NCBI RefSeq assembly: GCF_014196115.1
Contig: NZ_JACIDB010000007.1
Span: 62,001 to 126,000 of the forward strand
DNA length: 64,000 nt
Reading direction: 5' to 3'
Source: Sphingomonas aquatilis
GTDB lineage: Bacteria > Pseudomonadota > Alphaproteobacteria > Sphingomonadales > Sphingomonadaceae
Shown here: positions 61,288 to 64,000 of the stretch, in pieces
Layout: the number at the start of each line of letters is the position of its first letter
Position numbering within the stretch: position 1 is the stretch's first letter
Program-made: the position numbers and the translations under genes
Notes under the pieces: model-generated
Told to the model about the DNA's origin: nothing
The model's input: only the letters and a program-made list of their open reading frames with translations
Database searches by the model: none

Positions 61288-62072
61288 TGCCCCGTCGCGT
61301 GCGCATCGTTGCGCACTTCGGCGAGCGGGACCGCCCCGCCCGCCTTGGGCGACGTCACGATGCGCACGACGTAGCGATCCTTTGCCGCGGGATCGGGCAT
61401 GACGCCGATCGTCCCGCCGCCCACCGAGAACAGACGCTCGTCAGGCTGGCTGCCGCGCAGGATATCGCCGAATACATAGCCCCATTGATTGACGACGACG
61501 TCGCCGATCGTGATCTGCGCCTTGACCCGCGCGATCTTACCCAGGTTCTGGATGAAATATCGGACATGCGCCGTGCCACCCAGGTCGAAGTCGCCCGGCG
61601 CGATCTCCCCGCCGCCATGCAGATCGTGGTCGAAGACGAAGGCAGATGTCATCATCAGACTGTCGTTCGCGCTCGAGCCGAGCCCCGGATCAAACATGCA
61701 CACCGCATCCCGGCGCGGCTTGTCGGGTTTGCGGGTGACCGCGCACCAAACGAGATGCAGCTGTCCGCTGGGCGTCATCATCGGCACGCCATAGGCCGGT
61801 GCCCCGGCAGGCGCGACAACGTCCTTCCCACGTAACAGCGGGGTCACCAGATGGCCCTGATAGCCATAGGCGATGTCCCCCTCGACGAAGGGCTCGTCGC
61901 GACCGACACGCTGCCGGATCGTCGGGTCCCCGGCAAAAGCGAAGGGCAGCGTATCCGGCACGATCGTGGTCGGTTTGGATCCGGGCACGGGTATGTCCCG
62001 CGCTTCGGCGCCGCAGACGAGGCTGAGCACCAACCCGACACTCACGATCGCGCGCCACGATCCGGATACCAT
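61284..62072 (-). CDS. Secreted hypothetical protein
   Basis: 262 residues, ATG with GGGGAGGGGACG upstream. Signal peptide (AIVSVGLVLSLVCGAEA). The mature protein is rich in beta strands: VPDTLPFAFAGDPTIRQRVG, YGYQGHLVTPLLRGKDVVAP and GTAHVRYFIQNLGKIARVKA; two Cys (HLVWCAVTR and DAVCMFDP) may form a disulfide. No family recognised. Located between kynU and the ClC gene without overlap to the latter. Confidence 0.75.
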   Translation of the reverse strand: MVSGSWRAIVSVGLVLSLVCGAEARDIPVPGSKPTTIVPDTLPFAFAGDPTIRQRVGRDEPFVEGDIAYGYQGHLVTPLLRGKDVVAPAGAPAYGVPMMTPSGQLHLVWCAVTRKPDKPRRDAVCMFDPGLGSSANDSLMMTSAFVFDHDLHGGGEIAPGDFDLGGTAHVRYFIQNLGKIARVKAQITIGDVVVNQWGYVFGDILRGSQPDERLFSVGGGTIGVMPDPAAKDRYVVRIVTSPKAGGAVPLAEVRNDAHATGH

Positions 62073-62157
62073 CGTCCCCTCCCCTGCCTTCGGCATCAGA
62101 GGTAACCCGCGCTGCCATCGGCGGCAAGCGGACCGCATGGGGGCCGGCCTGCGCCGC

Positions 62158-63897
62158 TCAATCCTCGCCAAACAGCTCGCGTTGCGCCTTGTCGAGCTCC
62201 TCGGCATAGCGGCGGCGCACATACGGTTCGGAGAGGATGCCGAGCACCCGCGCCTCCTCGCCCACCACCGCCAGCTCGTCCGCGCCTGCCGCGTCGAACG
62301 CCGCCATCACCGCCTTGATGTCCGCGTCGGGTGGCAAGGCGAGGTCGCGATGGATCGCGAGACTGCCGACGGGTGCGTCGACCGCCGCCTCCTCGCCATA
62401 GGCGCGCGCGGTCTGCACGATCCCGGCGTAGCGATCGTCGGCATCGGCCAGTACGACGCGACTGGTCGACCCGAGCGGAAACGTCCGCCGGAACTCGGCA
62501 ACGCTGATATCTGCCGGTGTCGCCCGCTCCACGCGGCGCATCATCCGCCCTGCGGTCAGCGTCCGCATCCAGCCGACATCGCGCGCGCTCTTGATCGTCT
62601 CGCCACGCAAATGCAGCCGCCAGGTCGAGAAGGAATAGCCGAACGTCTCGCGCACGATCGTCGAGGCGACGAGCACCGCGGCCAGGCTCGCCGCGGCAAG
62701 CGGCACGTCATGCGTCGCCTCCAGCACCAGCATCGCCATCGTCATCGGCCCGCCCACCACGGCTACGGCGAGCGCCGCCATGCCGACGAGCGCGGCATTC
62801 TGCGGATCGACCACCGCCTGCCCCGCCGCGAGCGCCAGCAGTCCGGCAAACAGATGCCCCAGCAGACTGCCGAGGAACAGCGACGCGAAGAACAAGCCGC
62901 CGCGAAAGCCGAAGCCCAGCGACACGATCGAGCCTGCGCATTTCATCACGAATACCGCCGCGATGAAGGTCAGCGGCAAACCATATTCCAGGTCGAGGTG
63001 CAGCGCGCCATGCCCCGCCGACAGCACCTGCGGCGTCAGCAGCGCGAGCGGGATCAGCAGCACTCCGCCCAATACCGGTCGCCACGCCGACGGGATCGGC
63101 AGCCGCCGGGTCAGCGCCTCCATCTCGGCGACGCTGCGCATCAGCGCGACGCCGACCAGCGCGGCGATCGCGCCCAGTCCGGCGTAGATCAAGTAATGAT
63201 GCGTCGCCACCGCCTCGCCCGCGCTGGCGCTGACCAGATAGGGTTGCGCGCCGAACGCCTGCGCCACGAGCACGCCCGACAACGATGCCGCCGCGACCGG
63301 CGCGATGGCGGCGGGCGTATAAGCCCCGATCACGATCTCGAACGCATAGAAGGCGCCCGCCAGCGGTGCCCCGAACGCGCCAGCAATCGCAGCGCCCGTC
63401 CCCGCGCCCACCAGCACGCGCAGGTCGCCGCGCCGCAGGCGCAGCCGCATGCCGGCGATCGATGCCATCACCGCGCCCAGCTGCGCATAGGCCGCCTCCA
63501 GCCCCACCGAGGCGCCGAAGCCGTTGGACAGGATCGTCTGTCCCGAGATGACGAGGCTATCGGTCAACGACATCCGCCCGCCATGCAGCGCATTCGCCTC
63601 GACCGCGTCGATCATCCGTCGGGTCCGCGCGCGCGTCATCCAGGAAAAGCCGACGAGCGCCAGGCCGCCCATCGGCAGCGCCAGCAGCGCGAGCGGCGCC
63701 AGATGCTCCGCCGCGCTCAGCCGCCCGCCGTTCGGCAGCGCGAACAGCCAATGCTGCAACGTCCGCGCGATCGCGCCCTGTACGACGCTGAGCAGTCCGG
63801 CGACACCGCCGACCACGACCGCCAGCCCGATCAGCACCGCCTCGCTCGCGCGCGCCCGCCGCCGCACCCAGGACGACACGCTGCGCACCAGCGTCAT
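62158..63897 (-). CDS. ClC family chloride channel/antiporter with CBS domains
   Basis: 579 residues. Helical ClC core with SNGFGASVGLEAAYAQLGAV in place of the usual GREGPTVQ, GAAIAGAFGAPLAGAFYAFE and SLGFGFRGGLFFASLFLGSL (the GxFxP-type ion-binding loop in altered form). The C-terminal region from about residue 440 has paired CBS-like segments (ADISVAEFRRTFPLGSTSRV and [20 protein letters not shown]). The variant selectivity motifs mean ion specificity cannot be assumed. The ATG overlaps the stop of an upstream gene by one base. Confidence 0.9.
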   Translation of the reverse strand: MTLVRSVSSWVRRRARASEAVLIGLAVVVGGVAGLLSVVQGAIARTLQHWLFALPNGGRLSAAEHLAPLALLALPMGGLALVGFSWMTRARTRRMIDAVEANALHGGRMSLTDSLVISGQTILSNGFGASVGLEAAYAQLGAVMASIAGMRLRLRRGDLRVLVGAGTGAAIAGAFGAPLAGAFYAFEIVIGAYTPAAIAPVAAASLSGVLVAQAFGAQPYLVSASAGEAVATHHYLIYAGLGAIAALVGVALMRSVAEMEALTRRLPIPSAWRPVLGGVLLIPLALLTPQVLSAGHGALHLDLEYGLPLTFIAAVFVMKCAGSIVSLGFGFRGGLFFASLFLGSLLGHLFAGLLALAAGQAVVDPQNAALVGMAALAVAVVGGPMTMAMLVLEATHDVPLAAASLAAVLVASTIVRETFGYSFSTWRLHLRGETIKSARDVGWMRTLTAGRMMRRVERATPADISVAEFRRTFPLGSTSRVVLADADDRYAGIVQTARAYGEEAAVDAPVGSLAIHRDLALPPDADIKAVMAAFDAAGADELAVVGEEARVLGILSEPYVRRRYAEELDKAQRELFGED

Positions 63898-64000
63898 CAG
63901 TCGTTGACGTTCGGAAAGGCGAAGCCGCGCAGATTGATCGTCAGCTGCATCGTCAGCGCATGGTCCATCTGCGCCCGCGCGTTGGTGCGTCCGGGGCGAA
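63897..64000 (-). CDS. C-terminal fragment of an unidentified gene (partial)
   Basis: The last 33 codons of a minus-strand gene end in TTINLRGFAFPNVND-like sequence (ALTMQLTINLRGFAFPNVND) and stop at the TGATG that starts the ClC gene. The frame is open to the window edge. Too little is visible to name a family; the coupling suggests an operon with the channel. Confidence 0.5.
   Translation of the reverse strand, partial: RPGRTNARAQMDHALTMQLTINLRGFAFPNVND

Noticed and set aside
1..64000. Insertion sequences, prophage, integrase or att sites
   Set aside because: No transposase, integrase, phage gene or flanking direct repeat was seen on either strand.

Overview
The window looks like a chromosomal segment of a sphingomonad (Alphaproteobacteria, Sphingomonadales, most likely Sphingomonas or a close relative). 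The basis is very high GC with strongly GC-biased third codon positions, two large TonB-dependent receptors, dense 1- or 4-base start/stop overlaps between neighbouring genes, and the short palindromic intergenic repeats usual in that order. It carries about 66 protein genes. I see no rRNA, tRNA, CRISPR array, insertion sequence or prophage.

Layout. 1-5.6 kb: a folate-type pair (partial pteridine-reductase-like SDR and folE), a TonB-dependent receptor, two tiny proteins with Tudor-like and SWIB folds, and a short small-protein cassette. 5.7-11.1 kb: sspB, then a histidine operon hisB-yciI-like-hisH-hisA-hisF-(STAS-like, membrane)-hisE followed by a HIT protein, interrupted three times by palindromic repeats. 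11.2-17.7 kb: an amino-acid permease, then on the minus strand nadE and a three-gene overlapped cassette (CDP-alcohol phosphotransferase, inositol-1-phosphate synthase, sugar/inositol-phosphate nucleotidyltransferase) that reads like a CDP-inositol pathway. 17.9-22.4 kb: a lipoprotein and an EI24 membrane protein, adenosine kinase, a pseudouridine synthase, a glycosyltransferase and a less GC-rich membrane protein.

22.7-26.6 kb is a trehalose operon otsB-GH15-otsA in which otsA appears to start at a CTG codon. 26.5-31.4 kb is a phosphate block: an MscS channel, a PiT phosphate transporter, and a plcP-agt pair (phospholipase C-like phosphoesterase plus glycolipid glycosyltransferase) preceded by an 11-bp-period triple repeat and a correctly placed -10. 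Together these predict a phosphate-starvation lipid-remodelling module. 31.5-38.8 kb is a tripartite RND efflux operon with a divergent TetR regulator and a perfect 20-bp operator-like palindrome. 38.9-43.7 kb holds a COG2509 flavoprotein, an NTF2-like protein, a Nudix hydrolase, dcd, a TPR protein, an unknown two-gene cassette and a cold-shock protein.

44.5-47.1 kb encodes the TonB energy-transducing system (tonB-exbB-exbD-exbD), which would power both receptors in the window. 47.4-53.3 kb has a secreted unknown, folB, a GNAT protein, a DUF1285-CoA pyrophosphatase-cca operon, and a GGDEF-EAL protein. 53.4-64 kb has a second TonB-dependent receptor with a Pho-box-like tandem repeat upstream, parC, a kynurenine formamidase/kynureninase pair, a secreted unknown, a ClC chloride channel and the C-terminal end of one more gene.

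The features most worth follow-up are the CDP-inositol cassette (12947-15599), the putative Pho-regulated plcP-agt module with related boxes at the phosphate transporter and the second receptor, the Tudor/SWIB pair, and the CTG start of otsA. Functional calls rest on recognising motifs by eye. No database search was run.
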